From NCBI GenBank assembly GCA_040771825.1, contig JAXGZG010000003.1, positions 124,001 to 188,000 of the forward strand: a stretch of 64,000 nt of DNA, read 5' to 3'. The stretch comes from JAXGZG01 sp040771825 (GTDB taxonomy: Bacteria; Bacillota; Sulfobacillia; Fermentithermobacillales; Fermentithermobacillaceae). The first letter of the stretch is position 1. The number at the start of each line of letters is the position of its first letter. The notes beneath the pieces were generated by a model. The model made no database searches. It worked only from the letters and a program-made list of their open reading frames with translations, and had not been told where the DNA came from. This document shows, in pieces, positions 52,193 to 60,833 of the stretch. The translations under genes were made by a program, and so were the position numbers.

Positions 52193-52738
52193 TTATTTAG
52201 AAGCGCAGGCCAGTTCAAACCCCCGCCGGAGTGCCTTCTCGTTGAGGGGTATGAGATCATGGTGCCTCTGGCTGATAACCTTGGGAAGCACCTTCAGGAC
52301 AGTGTCAAGACTGACAATGTCCACTGCCCCAAGAAGTGCCCCGAGACACACCATGTTGGCCACTCGAGGGGACCCCAAATCCGCCGCCTCATCGTTAGCG
52401 GGGATTCTGTAGGCCTTCACGTCTTCTCTTGTATCTTCGGAATCAACTAGCGATGAGTTTATGACTATAGAGCCACCTGGCACGATATTTCGGTAAAACT
52501 TCTCGAAAGAAGGCCCGTTCATGACAATAGCCGATGTTGGTTCCACAACTACCGGAGAGGCGATGGGCTCATGGGATACGCAGACCGCGCAGTTGGCAGT
52601 GCCTCCCCTCATCTCTGGGCCGTAAGAAGGAAGCCAAGACACGGACTTGCCCTCTTCTTTGCCCGCATAGGTAAGGAGGGTGCCGATAAGCATTATGCCC
52701 TGGCCGCCAAATCCGGCCATGATGACTTCGTGCGCCAA
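52193..52738 (-). CDS. 2-oxoacid:ferredoxin oxidoreductase, gamma subunit
   Basis: The protein has 181 residues from the TTG at 52738, just after the beta subunit stop and GGGGAGAG; the frame is open to 52768. It opens HEVIMAGFGGQGIMLIGTLL and contains SYGPEMRGGTANCAV, hallmarks of the gamma domain that binds CoA-linked partners. With alpha, beta and the ferredoxin subunit it oxidises 2-oxoacids to acyl-CoA, reducing ferredoxin. Last gene of the catabolic operon. Confidence 0.92.
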   Translation of the reverse strand: MAHEVIMAGFGGQGIMLIGTLLTYAGKEEGKSVSWLPSYGPEMRGGTANCAVCVSHEPIASPVVVEPTSAIVMNGPSFEKFYRNIVPGGSIVINSSLVDSEDTREDVKAYRIPANDEAADLGSPRVANMVCLGALLGAVDIVSLDTVLKVLPKVISQRHHDLIPLNEKALRRGFELACASK

Positions 52739-52739
52739 C

Positions 52740-53483
52740 CTACTCTCCCCCCTTATCTTTGAACACACCCAGAGGAAACTCGGGGATCATATGTTCTTCG
52801 AGCCACTCCAAAGACTTCTGCGGGGTCATCCCCCAGTTTGTGGAGCACGTCGAAAGGAGTTCAACCAAGGAGAAGCCCAATCCTTCCATTTGGTTCAAGA
52901 ACGCCTTCTTTATACCCTGCTTAGCCTTTTGGATGTTGACCGGGTTGTGCAAAGAGAACCTGGCAATATATTGAGCCCCTCGTACCGTGGCCAGCATCTC
53001 AGAGACCTTCACAGGGTAACCCTGGCTGGAAGCGTCCCTTCCAAAGGGCGAAGTGGTGGTCTTCTGGCCCACCAGGGTCGTGGGCGCCATCTGGCCTCCG
53101 GTCATCCCATAGATGGCGTTGTTGATGAATACCACTGTGATGTTTTCGCCCCGCACAGCAGCGTGGAATATCTCGGCAGTACCTATAGACGCCAAGTCGC
53201 CGTCGCCTTGATACGTGAACACTATCCCTTCGGGGAGCACCCGCTTGATCCCGGTAGCCACGGCAGGAGCCCTTCCGTGGGCAGCCTGCTGGAAGTCTAC
53301 GTCGAAGTAATCGTATGCGAACACCGAACACCCAACCGAGGCCACGCCAATGGTCCGATCCTGGATCCCCAGTTCATCCACAACTTCGGCCACAAGCCTG
53401 TGAGCTATTCCGTGGGTGCATCCGGGGCAATAGTGGGTGACTGCGTCCGCCAATGCCCTTGGCCGCTGGTATACTGCCTTCAT
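52740..53483 (-). CDS. 2-oxoacid:ferredoxin oxidoreductase, beta (TPP-binding) subunit
   Basis: The protein has 247 residues. HYCPGCTHGIAHRLVAEVVD supplies a cluster/TPP region, FTYQGDGDLASIGTAEIFHA is the TPP-Mg motif (GDG...), and FINNAIYGMTGGQMAPTTL completes the pocket. It overlaps the alpha subunit gene by 4 nt (ATGA). The subunit layout is that of VOR/KOR enzymes. The BCAA-type neighbours favour branched-chain 2-oxoacids such as 2-oxoisovalerate, though 2-oxoglutarate cannot be excluded. Confidence 0.94.
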   Translation of the reverse strand: MKAVYQRPRALADAVTHYCPGCTHGIAHRLVAEVVDELGIQDRTIGVASVGCSVFAYDYFDVDFQQAAHGRAPAVATGIKRVLPEGIVFTYQGDGDLASIGTAEIFHAAVRGENITVVFINNAIYGMTGGQMAPTTLVGQKTTTSPFGRDASSQGYPVKVSEMLATVRGAQYIARFSLHNPVNIQKAKQGIKKAFLNQMEGLGFSLVELLSTCSTNWGMTPQKSLEWLEEHMIPEFPLGVFKDKGGE

Positions 53484-54595
53484 GCCTCGTCACCTCCCGA
53501 AGCCTTCTCCCAGTAGTCGGTCACGCCAGGCACCTTGCCTGCCATCATCTCCCGGAGCCTTTTCTCGACCTGGCGCGGGCTTGGCACAGCGCCTCCGGTG
53601 CGCCCGTAGAAGTGAACCGGAACCTTCCCTTCTACTGCCAGCCGCACATCCTCTATCATTTGGCCCGTAGACATCTCCACGCACAAGAAGCCTTTGGCAC
53701 GTGGGGCCACTTGGGCGAAAGCCTCTTTGGGGAAGGGCCAAAGGGAAATGGGCCTGATCAGGCCAACTCTGATTCCTTCCTTGCGCACTTTGTCTATGAC
53801 AGACCGGCAAATCCTCGCTACAGTGCCGTAAGCCACAAAGAACCAGTCGGAGTCCTCGGCATACAGCGACTCGCACATGACTTCGGCCTTCTCAATCTCT
53901 CTGTACTTGGCTTGAATGCGCCAGTTGTGAGCGTCCAGCTGCTCTGGGTCAAGCAAGATCGAGTTGATCAGGTTGGGTTTCTGGCGGCTGCCCTTTCCTG
54001 TAGAAGCCCAGGGTTTTTCGGGAAGATCCGCGACACCTGTATTTTCGGGAAATACCACAGGCTCCATCATCTGCCCAATCATCCCGTCTCCCAAGATCAT
54101 CACGGGATTTCTGTATTTATCGGCCACATCGAAAGCCTTCACCATGAGATCGCATGCTTCTTGGACGGTTGAGGGCCCGTACACTACCAGGTGATAATCG
54201 CCGTGCCCTCCGCCTTTAGTGGACTGGAAGTAATCCGACTGGGAAGGCTGAATTCCGCCCAAGCCAGGCCCTCCCCTGGACATGTTCACTATGACGCAGG
54301 GCACCTGGGACCCGACCAGGTAAGATATGCCCTCCTGCATAAGACTTATTCCCGGACTGGAGGAAGAAGTCATCACCCTGCCGCCGGCTCCCCCTGCTCC
54401 GTACACCATGTTGATGGAAGAGACTTCGCTCTCGGCCTGAACAAAGACCCCGCCTTCAGTCTTTAGGCGCCTGGCCATGTACTCAGATACCTCGTTCTGA
54501 GGGGTAATGGGATACCCAAAATAATACCTGCATCCGGCCCTAATGGCGGCCTCGGCCACCGCTTCGTTGCCTTTCATCAAAACTGCTTCTGCCAC
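53480..54595 (-). CDS. vorB: 2-oxoacid:ferredoxin oxidoreductase, alpha subunit (VorB-type)
   Basis: The protein has 371 residues. MKGNEAVAEAAIRAGCRYYF and GYPITPQNEVSEYMA open it, followed by QAESEVSSINMVYGAGGAGG and MTSSSSPGISLMQEGISYL. The GNEA(I/V)AEAAIRAGC opening is the form annotated as VorB, the 3-methyl-2-oxobutanoate enzyme. The C-terminal domain carries IGLIRPISLWPFP. The small ferredoxin gene lies 22 nt upstream. The assignment to branched-chain substrates rests on this similarity and on the kinase and dehydrogenase neighbours. Confidence 0.9.
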   Translation of the reverse strand: MAEAVLMKGNEAVAEAAIRAGCRYYFGYPITPQNEVSEYMARRLKTEGGVFVQAESEVSSINMVYGAGGAGGRVMTSSSSPGISLMQEGISYLVGSQVPCVIVNMSRGGPGLGGIQPSQSDYFQSTKGGGHGDYHLVVYGPSTVQEACDLMVKAFDVADKYRNPVMILGDGMIGQMMEPVVFPENTGVADLPEKPWASTGKGSRQKPNLINSILLDPEQLDAHNWRIQAKYREIEKAEVMCESLYAEDSDWFFVAYGTVARICRSVIDKVRKEGIRVGLIRPISLWPFPKEAFAQVAPRAKGFLCVEMSTGQMIEDVRLAVEGKVPVHFYGRTGGAVPSPRQVEKRLREMMAGKVPGVTDYWEKASGGDEA

Positions 54596-54617
54596 GATCT
54601 GAATTCACCTCCTTCAA

Positions 54618-54833
54618 TTATGGGCGGTAGACCTCTATCACAGCATCGGGACACATCCGGGCGCACAAGGCGCAACTTATGCACTTCTCTTGGTCTTCGT
54701 CTGTCACATACGCGGGGTGATACCCCTGTTTGTTCAGGCCTTCACGCAAACGGATTATCTTCTTAGGGCAGACACCCACACAGAGCTCGCAGCTTTTGCA
54801 GTGATCTTCCCTAAAGACGACCCTTTTCTCCAA
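54618..54833 (-). CDS. 2-oxoacid oxidoreductase ferredoxin-type subunit (two 4Fe-4S)
   Basis: The protein has 71 residues, starting at a TTG (EKRVVFREDHCKSCELCVGV). Two CxxCxxCxxxCP motifs (CKSCELCVGVCP and CISCALCARMCP) bind two [4Fe-4S] clusters. It is the electron-transfer subunit of the VOR/KOR complex whose alpha, beta and gamma subunits follow. Small size and position leave little doubt. Confidence 0.94.
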   Translation of the reverse strand: MEKRVVFREDHCKSCELCVGVCPKKIIRLREGLNKQGYHPAYVTDEDQEKCISCALCARMCPDAVIEVYRP

Positions 54834-54848
54834 GTCCTCTCCCTCCCG

Positions 54849-55538
54849 TCATCTAGCAAGTTCTCCGGCTTCCCAAGGCTTGCGGAGGAAACGCTCTAGC
54901 CACAATATGGGCGCGTCTCCCAAATGAACTCGAATCTCGGGCTCACTCTCCCGCAGCCACACGGGCGCACCTGCAAATTCCACAGGCAAACCAACTCTGC
55001 GGCCAAACTCAACAGATAGGGCAAAACCATCAACCACGTGTGACACGCGGGTTTCGTCGCCTAGATGGGTGTTGGACACTATGCCCGTTGCCCCGAGACC
55101 GCTAGCGGCCGTAATTAGATCCAGAGCAGCCACGGCTTCTTCCACAGTCCTAGTGAAGGGCCTCCTGAAGTTCACAACGAAAAGTCCTCGGGCCTCCTGG
55201 GAAAGAGCATCTCTGAGACCGCCAAGAACCCTGGCACCTGTGGGATCCCCTCCCACATCCACCACCACAAAGCCATGACCCTGGGTGAGGATCCGCCTAA
55301 TCCCATCGGGCAACACTGGCAAATCGGCGTGCCTAATGGATTCCTTGGGGGCGACCACCTGGACTCCCCTGGAAGCCAAAGCCTCTCTTACGTCACGGAC
55401 GCGAAAATAGGGAGTCACGGCATCGAGGTCAACCAAAGATACGCCGCGACCCTCGTAAGTTAACTTAAGTCCGTAGTTTATGGCGATTTCGGATTTACCG
55501 CTCCCATAGAGGCCGTAAAAGACTGTCACGCGCTGCAA
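54849..55538 (-). CDS. P-loop ATPase of unknown role in the catabolic operon
   Basis: The protein has 229 residues. Walker A is GLYGSGKS at residues 9-16, followed by SLVDLDAVTPYFRVRDVREA and the Walker B-like HGFVVVDVGGDPTGARVLGG; LFVVNFRRPFTRTVEEAV and a GIVSNTHLGDET loop resemble SIMIBI-class proteins (MinD/CobQ group). Its N-terminus overlaps the kinase-like gene by 44 nt. It lies directly before the ferredoxin subunit. Assembly of an iron-sulphur or thiamine enzyme, or regulation, is possible; nothing in the sequence decides. Confidence 0.7.
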   Translation of the reverse strand: MQRVTVFYGLYGSGKSEIAINYGLKLTYEGRGVSLVDLDAVTPYFRVRDVREALASRGVQVVAPKESIRHADLPVLPDGIRRILTQGHGFVVVDVGGDPTGARVLGGLRDALSQEARGLFVVNFRRPFTRTVEEAVAALDLITAASGLGATGIVSNTHLGDETRVSHVVDGFALSVEFGRRVGLPVEFAGAPVWLRESEPEIRVHLGDAPILWLERFLRKPWEAGELAR

Positions 55539-56514
55539 TTAGCCGGCTCCCTTCCAAAATCAGATACTCTACCGTCGAATCGAGAACTATCTCTACTGGG
55601 GCCCATTTGGAGACTCTTTGCCTTATGCCTTGGGTCAATAAAGAGAGTCTTGCTGCGGGCCCGCACAGGCCAATTGCCCCCACATTGCCCGAGAGAGAGG
55701 CAACCTGCCGCCCGATCTCCTTAGCGACCTGATAGGCCATTGCCTTGACCGCTCGGACGGCGGCATCCTGGCCTTCATCCAGCGCCGCCTCAAGACCCGC
55801 CATGTCGTTGACACCGGAATACGCGTAGACGCCCGACCCTTCCTTGAGGTTCTGGCGGAACTGGTCCCTATCGCCCAGAGACTCAAGGTAAGACACAAAG
55901 GCGGTGGCCGGCAGAGTCCCCACAGAAGTCAATCCAAAGGGCCCTTCGCCGAATACAGGATCCGATGAATCCAGGATGGCTCCCCCCTGATGGCTTGACA
56001 CGGCGACCTCCTCGCCCAGGTAAACAGTGATGCCACCCACATCGCCAGGAAGTCCTTTTGTGGCCCGAACCTTCTCCCATACGCATCGCTGGGGCATGGC
56101 GTAGAAGAACCCGGCCCGCTTGTACCAGGGAGTGCCCGATATCAAAGCAGGATGCTGGAGATAGCAGGACGACATGGGCTCGGCCGCTATCCCCGGAATC
56201 CCTATCTCGCTGCAATACTGGAAAGTTTCCACAGTGAGCCTGTTGCGGGGGTGCCAAGAGGCTACCATGAGCGCCTCATTGACCATCTTCTCAGAGATAA
56301 GGTGCGATCCCGGAGGACACGGAAGATACGCTCCCCCGGGTATTACCACCACATCAGGGGCCACATTGGCCTCTCGCCGGACATTCTCCAAGATCCCGGA
56401 ACCGGGCGCGAGATCCATAAAGGTACAGGAAATTACGTCCCCGCCAGAGTCAACCCTTGCTACGGCTGCTCTTGCATCCCTGTAACCGGGTTCCACGGCA
56501 AGAACGGTCTTCAT
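55495..56514 (-). CDS. Degenerate butyrate-kinase-like (ASKHA) protein
   Basis: The protein has 339 residues and aligns in layout with butyrate kinase: EGPFGLTSVGTLPATAFVSY, GSGVYAYSGVNDMAGLEAAL, and MAYQVAKEIGRQVASLSGNV. The N-terminal phosphate-binding motif, NPGSTSTK in Buk at 58490, is here EPGYRDAR. The Buk GGGFSVSP loop is replaced by GEEVAVSSHQGG, and the adenosine motif reads GLCGPAAR instead of ALTGGLAR. It therefore probably lacks normal kinase activity. It overlaps both neighbours, the P-loop ATPase (44 nt) and leucine dehydrogenase (4 nt). Confidence 0.75.
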   Translation of the reverse strand: MKTVLAVEPGYRDARAAVARVDSGGDVISCTFMDLAPGSGILENVRREANVAPDVVVIPGGAYLPCPPGSHLISEKMVNEALMVASWHPRNRLTVETFQYCSEIGIPGIAAEPMSSCYLQHPALISGTPWYKRAGFFYAMPQRCVWEKVRATKGLPGDVGGITVYLGEEVAVSSHQGGAILDSSDPVFGEGPFGLTSVGTLPATAFVSYLESLGDRDQFRQNLKEGSGVYAYSGVNDMAGLEAALDEGQDAAVRAVKAMAYQVAKEIGRQVASLSGNVGAIGLCGPAARLSLLTQGIRQRVSKWAPVEIVLDSTVEYLILEGSRLIAARDSLLRPLWER

Positions 56515-57575
56515 GCGGGGAGATACATCCTCTTCTGCAAAAGAGCCTTCTCAAGCCTGGCCTCAGCGTACATGTCAGCCGCCTTGGCTGTATCCACGCC
56601 ATTTTTCTCTGCCAACTCGAACACTTTGAGCAGGACATCATATATCTTGGACACGCGGGCCAGGGCTTTTTCCCTGTCATATCCGCCTCCCAAAACTTCA
56701 GAAGCCACGTTTATCACGCCGCCTCCGTTGGCTACGAAATCCGGGGCGTAGAGGATACCCTTGTCGGCCAAATCCTTGCCGTGTTTCTGCTCTAGCAGCT
56801 GGTTGTTTGCAGCTCCGCAAACGATCCTCACCTTAAGCCTGGGAACTGTGTCATCGTTGATGCTGGCGCCTAAGGCGCAGGGGGCAAATACGTCGCAGTC
56901 AGTATCGTAGATGGCATCAGGCGGCACCGCTTGGGCGCCAAGTTCCACGGCCTTCCGTGCCTTCTCGGAATCGATGTCCGTAACAACCACTTTGGCCCCG
57001 GCTTCCAGAAGACGCTGGAGCAAGGCGAAGCCTACGGTGCCCACGCCCTGAATGGCAACACTGCGGCCTGCGAAATCGTCGCTTCCAAACGCTGTCTTGA
57101 TGCACGCCGTCATGGCTCGAAACACTCCAAAAGCGGTGACAGGCGAAGGGTTCCCGCTCACGCCCGCAAGCCCGCATACGTGGGAGGTCTCGGCTCTAAT
57201 GATGTCCATGTCCTCGGTGGTAGTTCCCACATCCTCGGCAGTTATGTAACGACCGCCTAAGGACTCCACAAACCTTCCGAAAGCACGGAACAACTCCTCG
57301 CTCTTGTCCCGCTTGGGATCGCCGATGATTACGGCTTTGCCCCCGCCGATGTTTAGACCCATGGCCGAGTTTTTGTAGGTCATGCCCCGAGATAGCCTCA
57401 GGACGTCTACCAGGGCTTCCTCTTCTGTCTTGTAGGGCCACATCCGGGTGCCGCCAAGGGCCGGACCCAAAGTCGTATCATGGATGCCTATTATGGCTTT
57501 GAGCCCCGAAACCTTGTCATAGTTGAAAACGACCTGTTCATGCCCGTACTTCTCCATCAGTTGGAAGACTTCCAC
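56511..57575 (-). CDS. Leucine dehydrogenase-type amino acid dehydrogenase
   Basis: The protein has 354 residues from the GTG at 57575, after AGAGGGGGA. EVFQLMEKYGHEQVVFNYD, TTLGPALGGTRMWPY and the catalytic-Lys block NIGGGKAVIIGD are typical of Leu/Val/Phe dehydrogenases; the NAD domain has VAIQGVGTVGFALLQRL. It deaminates branched-chain amino acids to 2-oxoacids with NAD+. A paralogue lies at 59581-60663. The pair may prefer different side chains; this copy matches leucine dehydrogenase more closely. Confidence 0.93.
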   Translation of the reverse strand: MEVFQLMEKYGHEQVVFNYDKVSGLKAIIGIHDTTLGPALGGTRMWPYKTEEEALVDVLRLSRGMTYKNSAMGLNIGGGKAVIIGDPKRDKSEELFRAFGRFVESLGGRYITAEDVGTTTEDMDIIRAETSHVCGLAGVSGNPSPVTAFGVFRAMTACIKTAFGSDDFAGRSVAIQGVGTVGFALLQRLLEAGAKVVVTDIDSEKARKAVELGAQAVPPDAIYDTDCDVFAPCALGASINDDTVPRLKVRIVCGAANNQLLEQKHGKDLADKGILYAPDFVANGGGVINVASEVLGGGYDREKALARVSKIYDVLLKVFELAEKNGVDTAKAADMYAEARLEKALLQKRMYLPA

Positions 57576-57606
57576 AAAAAATCCCCCTCTCTCTTCTCCT
57601 GAAAAA

Positions 57607-58506
57607 CTAACCAACAAGACATCTGGCCATAGCCAGGGAGTTGAGTTTCACCAAACTGGTATCGGATCTTGAGATAAGCACTATGGGAGCGGCGGCCCCC
57701 ACTATCACGCCGCCCATGATTGCTCTGGCAAAATACTGAATGCTTTTGGCCAAGCTGTTCCCGCTCACCAAATCGGGGGCAAGGAGGACATCCGCCTTCC
57801 CCGCTACTTCGCCAAAGACCCCCTTTATGCGAGCCGATTCCGGAGAAACCGCCACATCCAGCGCCATAGGTCCGTCCACAAACGCTCCTGGGAAGACGCC
57901 TCGGTGGGCCATCTTCGAGAGAATTGCCCCGTGAATGCTAGCTTCCGAGTCGAGGCTCGGGAGTTCGGAAGGCCCGAGACAGGCGATCCTAGGAGCGCTT
58001 ACCCCCATGACTTTGGCCACCCCGATAGCGTTCTTGACTATCTCGATTTTCTTCTCGAGGTCTGGGTTCATAACAACTCCGCCGTCGGTTACAAAAATGA
58101 AACGGTCGTAACCTTCTACCTCCAGGCACGCCACATGGCTCAGAATCCTTCCCGTTCGAAGCCCCTCTTCCCGGTCAAGAGCGGCTCTCAAAAGAAGGGA
58201 AGTTGCCAATTTGCCCTTCATCAGTATGGATGCGGCCCTGTCCCGTATCAGCCCTATACCCTTCTTGGCCGATTCCGCAGGGTCTTTGGCGTCGACCAAT
58301 ACAGGACTAGTGAGAGAGATGCCCTTCCTTTCCAAAGCCTCTTGGATCCGCTCCCTGGCACCTATCAGGTAAGGCGCGACGAAACCTTGTTTTTCGGCCA
58401 TGGAAACCGCCGAAAGGGCTTCCTCGTCCAAGGCTTCCACAAGACAGACTCCCACAGGACCTAAAGCTTTGACTCTTGCCAACAAGGCTTCATAGAGAGG
58501 CCCCAA
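57607..58506 (-). CDS. ptb: Phosphate butyryltransferase
   Basis: The protein has 299 residues from the TTG at 58506, 8 nt after GGGAGGT; the frame is open to 58575 but overlaps buk. VCLVEALDEEALSAVSMAEK and the C-terminal GKADVLLAPDLVSGNSLAKS and GGVIVGAAAPIVLISRSDTS are typical of phosphotransacetylase-family Ptb. It converts butyryl-, isobutyryl- or isovaleryl-CoA to the acyl-phosphate used by Buk. buk lies directly upstream with a 17-nt overlap. Confidence 0.92.
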   Translation of the reverse strand: MGPLYEALLARVKALGPVGVCLVEALDEEALSAVSMAEKQGFVAPYLIGARERIQEALERKGISLTSPVLVDAKDPAESAKKGIGLIRDRAASILMKGKLATSLLLRAALDREEGLRTGRILSHVACLEVEGYDRFIFVTDGGVVMNPDLEKKIEIVKNAIGVAKVMGVSAPRIACLGPSELPSLDSEASIHGAILSKMAHRGVFPGAFVDGPMALDVAVSPESARIKGVFGEVAGKADVLLAPDLVSGNSLAKSIQYFARAIMGGVIVGAAAPIVLISRSDTSLVKLNSLAMARCLVG

Positions 58507-59584
58507 AACAAGCCACCTCCCCCGTAGGATAGACTCTGGACGGTTCAAGCCCGCTAATGACCCTAGAAGCCCCAAGGGCTAGAGATTCCATTTCGTCCTC
58601 TCCCGGATAGACCATATGAGGTCCCAGAAACCCGGTGCGCTCACAAACCAAGGAAACGAACAGGTTCGAGCGAGCCAATCCACCCGTTAGGGCCACTGCG
58701 TCAGGCTTCTCGGGATAAGCCGCCGCCATGGCACAGATCTCTTTGGCTGCCTGATAGGCCATGGACCAGTACACCGTCCGGGCAAACTCGTCGTCTTCCA
58801 TAAGCCTTTCGACTTTTCTGACATCCTTAGTGCCTAAGTGCCCATACATGCCCGACCCGGACGACAGGTATACGTTGATAGCAGACCCATCGCCCCTATC
58901 CAAAAGCAACTGGTACAAATACATGCTGGGAAGAGCCCCGCAACGATCGACGGCAAAAGGGCCTTCTTCAGCGGTATTGGCGTCACGGAACATTCCTCTG
59001 TACGAGGGGCTGACCGAGAATCCGCCTCCTAGGTGAACGATTATGAGGAATAGATCGCCTAGGGGCCGTCCCAAGTCACCTGCTACTTTGCGGGCGCACG
59101 CTTTCATGTTGAGAGCGTGCAAAAGGCTGCGCCTAGGCAGCTCCGGAAGCCCTGACACCCTGGCCTCAGGCGAATACTCGTCTACAGACACTGGATCCAC
59201 TATGAAAGCGGGAGTCTTGCCGCCCAGGGACAACTCCCAAGCAATAAGGCCGCCCAAGTTCGATGCGTGCCTCCCGCCGAACTCCTGCCGCAGATCCAAT
59301 AGCATGGCCTGGTTGACGCGGTAAGCGCCTGACCGCAGGGGCCTCAACAGTCCTCCGCGAGCCACTATGCTAGAGAGGTTATCTTCGGCGAGCCCGCGCC
59401 CGGCCAAGAAGTCTCGGACCACCCGTACCCTAAAGGGCAACTGCTCCACAGTCCTGTGAGTGGCCGCCCAAGGGTCGCCGCCATGGTCCACTGTCTCTTG
59501 GGCCGTGAACCGGCCTCCTTCATAGAGGGCCACCTTTGTCGATGTGGACCCCGGGTTTATCACAAGCATAGTCTGATTAGTCAT
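58490..59584 (-). CDS. buk: Butyrate kinase
   Basis: The protein has 364 residues. LVINPGSTSTKVALYEGG (phosphate-binding), AFIVDPVSVDEYSPEARVSG, IVHLGGGFSVSPSYRG and DAVALTGGLARSNLFV are the classical Buk motifs, all intact. It makes ATP by transferring phosphate from butyryl- or branched acyl-phosphate to ADP. Its 3' end overlaps ptb, and its start overlaps the second dehydrogenase by 4 nt. This is the energy-yielding step of the pathway. Confidence 0.95.
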   Translation of the reverse strand: MTNQTMLVINPGSTSTKVALYEGGRFTAQETVDHGGDPWAATHRTVEQLPFRVRVVRDFLAGRGLAEDNLSSIVARGGLLRPLRSGAYRVNQAMLLDLRQEFGGRHASNLGGLIAWELSLGGKTPAFIVDPVSVDEYSPEARVSGLPELPRRSLLHALNMKACARKVAGDLGRPLGDLFLIIVHLGGGFSVSPSYRGMFRDANTAEEGPFAVDRCGALPSMYLYQLLLDRGDGSAINVYLSSGSGMYGHLGTKDVRKVERLMEDDEFARTVYWSMAYQAAKEICAMAAAYPEKPDAVALTGGLARSNLFVSLVCERTGFLGPHMVYPGEDEMESLALGASRVISGLEPSRVYPTGEVACFGASL

Positions 59585-60663
59585 CTTACTCTGCCTCTAA
59601 AAACCGAGATGCTTTTGAGTTCCAGCGCCCTAGCCAACCTGAACTGGACCATCCTGTCCGCTGCGGTAGTAGTGTCGATGTCTTCCTTCTTGGAGATCTC
59701 GAATATGGTTTTTAGCAGGCCGGGGATCCTCTCTACCTTAGCTTTGCAGCGTGCGGCATCATACCCGCCCACCTCGTCAGCTGCCTGAATGGCGCCTCCT
59801 GCGTTGATCACATAGTCGGGGGCGTAAAGAATACCCCGATCAAAAAGGCGTATGGAGTCTTGGGGAGTCAGGAGTTGGTTATTGGCGGCCCCGGCCACAA
59901 TCTTCGCCCTTATCCTGGCAATGGTTGCCTCGTTTAGGATGCCGCCCATGGCGTTGGGAGAAAGTATGTCGGCCTCTTCAGATAGCACGTCCTCTGGAGA
60001 CACCGTGGTGCCGCCTAGTTCCTTGGCCACGGTTTCTGCCGCTTCAGAGCGAATGTCTGACACTACGAGGTTGGCCCCTTCGGCTCTCAAAAGCCTGCAT
60101 AGTTTCGAGCCGACCTTGCCCGCGCCCTGTATTGCTACGGTCAAGCCTGCCAAGTGTCTGTGCCCGAAAACTTCCTCAAGGCATGCCAAAATGCCTAAAA
60201 ATACCCCGTATGCCGTGAGTATGGAAGTATCGCCGCTGCCTCCGTACTCGGTGGGAAGTCCAACCACGTGGTTTGTCTCGCTAAGGCAATGCACGAAATC
60301 CGAAGAAACGGTGCCAACGTCAGTGCCTGTTATGAACCTTCCATTGAGACCCTGAATGTACCGCCCATAGGCTCTAAAAAGCATTTCGCCCTTGTCCTTC
60401 TCTGGATCGCCCCAAATCACGCCTTTGCCGCCGCCAAAATGATTGCCGCAAGCTCCTGATTTCTGGGTCATGCCCTTGGATAACCTTAAGCTGTCGATGA
60501 TAGCTTCGTCTTCTGACCCGTAGGGAAACATCCTGGTACCGCCCAGAGCAGGCCCAAGAGTGGTATCGTGGAGCGCCACAATGCCCTTTAGCCCGCCTGC
60601 TCTGCCCCGAAAGAACATCACCTGCTCGTGACCCTCTTCAGACATTTTCCCGAACAGGTCCAA
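59581..60663 (-). CDS. Second Leu/Val-type amino acid dehydrogenase, first gene of operon
   Basis: The protein has 360 residues. The TTG at 60663 is chosen because the sigma-54 promoter ends at 60701, because AAGGTGG precedes it, and because LDLFGKMSEEGHEQVMF aligns with the start of the other dehydrogenase. TTLGPALGGTRMFPY and HFGGGKGVIWGDPEKDKGEM hold the substrate and catalytic-Lys sites; VAIQGAGKVGSKLCRLL is the NAD domain. Same reaction class as 56511-57575. Being first suggests the operon responds to amino acid supply. Confidence 0.92.
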   Translation of the reverse strand: MDLFGKMSEEGHEQVMFFRGRAGGLKGIVALHDTTLGPALGGTRMFPYGSEDEAIIDSLRLSKGMTQKSGACGNHFGGGKGVIWGDPEKDKGEMLFRAYGRYIQGLNGRFITGTDVGTVSSDFVHCLSETNHVVGLPTEYGGSGDTSILTAYGVFLGILACLEEVFGHRHLAGLTVAIQGAGKVGSKLCRLLRAEGANLVVSDIRSEAAETVAKELGGTTVSPEDVLSEEADILSPNAMGGILNEATIARIRAKIVAGAANNQLLTPQDSIRLFDRGILYAPDYVINAGGAIQAADEVGGYDAARCKAKVERIPGLLKTIFEISKKEDIDTTTAADRMVQFRLARALELKSISVFRGRVR

Positions 60664-60700
60664 ACCAGCACCACCTTTCGTGTACTCATCCAATATGAAG

Positions 60701-60717
60701 TAGCAAATACCGTGCCA
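60701..60717 (-). promoter_or_regulatory. Sigma-54 promoter of the amino acid catabolic operon
   Basis: On the minus strand the sequence TGGCACGGTATTTGCTA matches the -24/-12 consensus TGGCACG-N4-TTGCT at every conserved position, with GG and GC 12 nt apart. It lies about 38 nt before the TTG of the first dehydrogenase gene, leaving a short leader with an SD. A PAS-AAA+ enhancer-binding protein is encoded just upstream. Confidence 0.92.
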
Positions 60718-60833
60718 AGGAGGCAAAGGGTTTTAGGGATGATGTTCTTAGTGCGGGCAATACAAAACCGCCTCTAGGCTCGCATTTCCATAGGGTGCGA
60801 GGGCCATGATAATTGTGACAATGAAACATTCCA

